A DNA stretch of 5,584 nt from Capsulimonas sp. GTDB lineage: Bacteria > Armatimonadota > Armatimonadia > Armatimonadales > Capsulimonadaceae. A program made the translations under genes and the position numbers. Positions 5,334 through 5,584 of this stretch are shown here, piece after piece. The notes below the pieces were generated by a model. The model was given only the letters and a program-made list of their open reading frames with translations. It had not been told where the DNA came from and did no database searches. Location: contig JAOQAA010000342.1 of assembly GCA_025963815.1 (NCBI GenBank), positions 1 through 5,584 on the forward strand, given 5' to 3'. Every line of letters begins with the position of its first letter. Position 1 is the first letter of the stretch.

Positions 5334-5584
5334 ATGACGGTTATGTCCGATGTGACAACACAGGCAACCCTGGACAACGATGTGGCGACGATCGCGCCGG
5401 CCAATGCGGACCTCTTCGAACAGGAGATGAACCCGCACTTGGACGCATTGTATCGCAATGCGATGCGCCTGACCGGCAACGCCAACGACGCCGAGGATTT
5501 GCTGCAGGATACGTATCTGCGCGCATTTCGCTTTTTTCATCAGTATCAGCTGGGAACTAATGCGAAGGCGTGGCTGTTCCGTAT
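5334..5584 (+). CDS. ECF-family RNA polymerase sigma factor (3' end missing)
   Basis: This is the N-terminal part of an extracytoplasmic-function sigma-70 factor, which directs RNA polymerase to stress-type promoters, usually under an anti-sigma factor. After about 35 variable residues, region 2 is clear: LDALYRNAMRLTGNANDAED, then LLQDTYLRAFRFFHQY and KAWLFR, covering the core-binding and -10-recognition helices. Region 4 and the stop lie beyond base 5584. Two in-frame starts are possible: ATG 5334 (AGGA at 5326-5329, a short 4-base gap) and ATG 5343, which would remove M-T-V. The first is taken provisionally. The gene begins about 30 bases after tyrS in the same reading frame with no clear terminator, so co-transcription with tyrS is possible. 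The region 2 sequence resembles SigR/SigH/RpoE-like factors, but the ECF subgroup and anti-sigma partner cannot be seen. Confidence 0.88.
   Translation, partial: MTVMSDVTTQATLDNDVATIAPANADLFEQEMNPHLDALYRNAMRLTGNANDAEDLLQDTYLRAFRFFHQYQLGTNAKAWLFR

Noticed and set aside
4617..5540. 307-codon open frame on the minus strand opposite tyrS
   Set aside because: It lies entirely antisense to the unmistakable synthetase and sigma genes, shows no recognisable domain, and is a by-product of their codon usage.
5330..5560. ATG 5330 as start of a 76-residue protein
   Set aside because: It is out of frame with the clear sigma region 2 sequence that covers the same bases.

Overview
The window (5,584 bp, moderately GC-rich) is ordinary bacterial chromosome with five recognisable genes and the start of a sixth. 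A methyl-accepting chemotaxis protein, a transmembrane sensor region and an ECF sigma factor indicate a free-living, signal-rich bacterium. The phylum cannot be fixed from this sequence. The TyrZ-like tyrosyl-tRNA synthetase and its apparently leaderless promoter differ from the enterobacterial pattern, but neither is diagnostic.

Left part (1-2195, + strand): the 3' portion of a membrane-bound methyl-accepting chemotaxis transducer, whose start lies before the window, overlaps by one base (TGATG) a membrane-anchored thioredoxin-fold protein with a Cys-Pro-Cys-Ser motif. The two are very probably co-translated, which hints at a link between a transducer and thiol/redox chemistry outside the cytoplasmic membrane.

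Middle (2196-4073): a 284-bp spacer with only very short reading frames leads to a chloramphenicol-phosphotransferase-like P-loop kinase (+). Its 3' end overlaps, tail to tail, a 2H phosphoesterase on the minus strand. The 2H gene has a textbook promoter, a Shine-Dalgarno site and an ATG, but that ATG is followed at codon 4 by an in-frame TAA. The continuously open frame resumes behind it and has only a GTG start 66 bases downstream. This is the most notable irregularity in the window.

Right part (4037-5584, + strand): tyrS, encoding tyrosyl-tRNA synthetase, is driven by a promoter divergent from that of the 2H gene. The -10 box lies only 7 bases before the ATG and there is no Shine-Dalgarno, so the mRNA is predicted to be leaderless. 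A few tens of bases after tyrS begins an ECF-family sigma factor, cut off by the window end.

I see no mobile element, CRISPR array, tRNA, rRNA or riboswitch. No multi-gene system that is clearly new is visible. The leads worth checking are the interrupted 2H gene, the kinase/2H pair, the leaderless tyrS and the transducer/thioredoxin pair.
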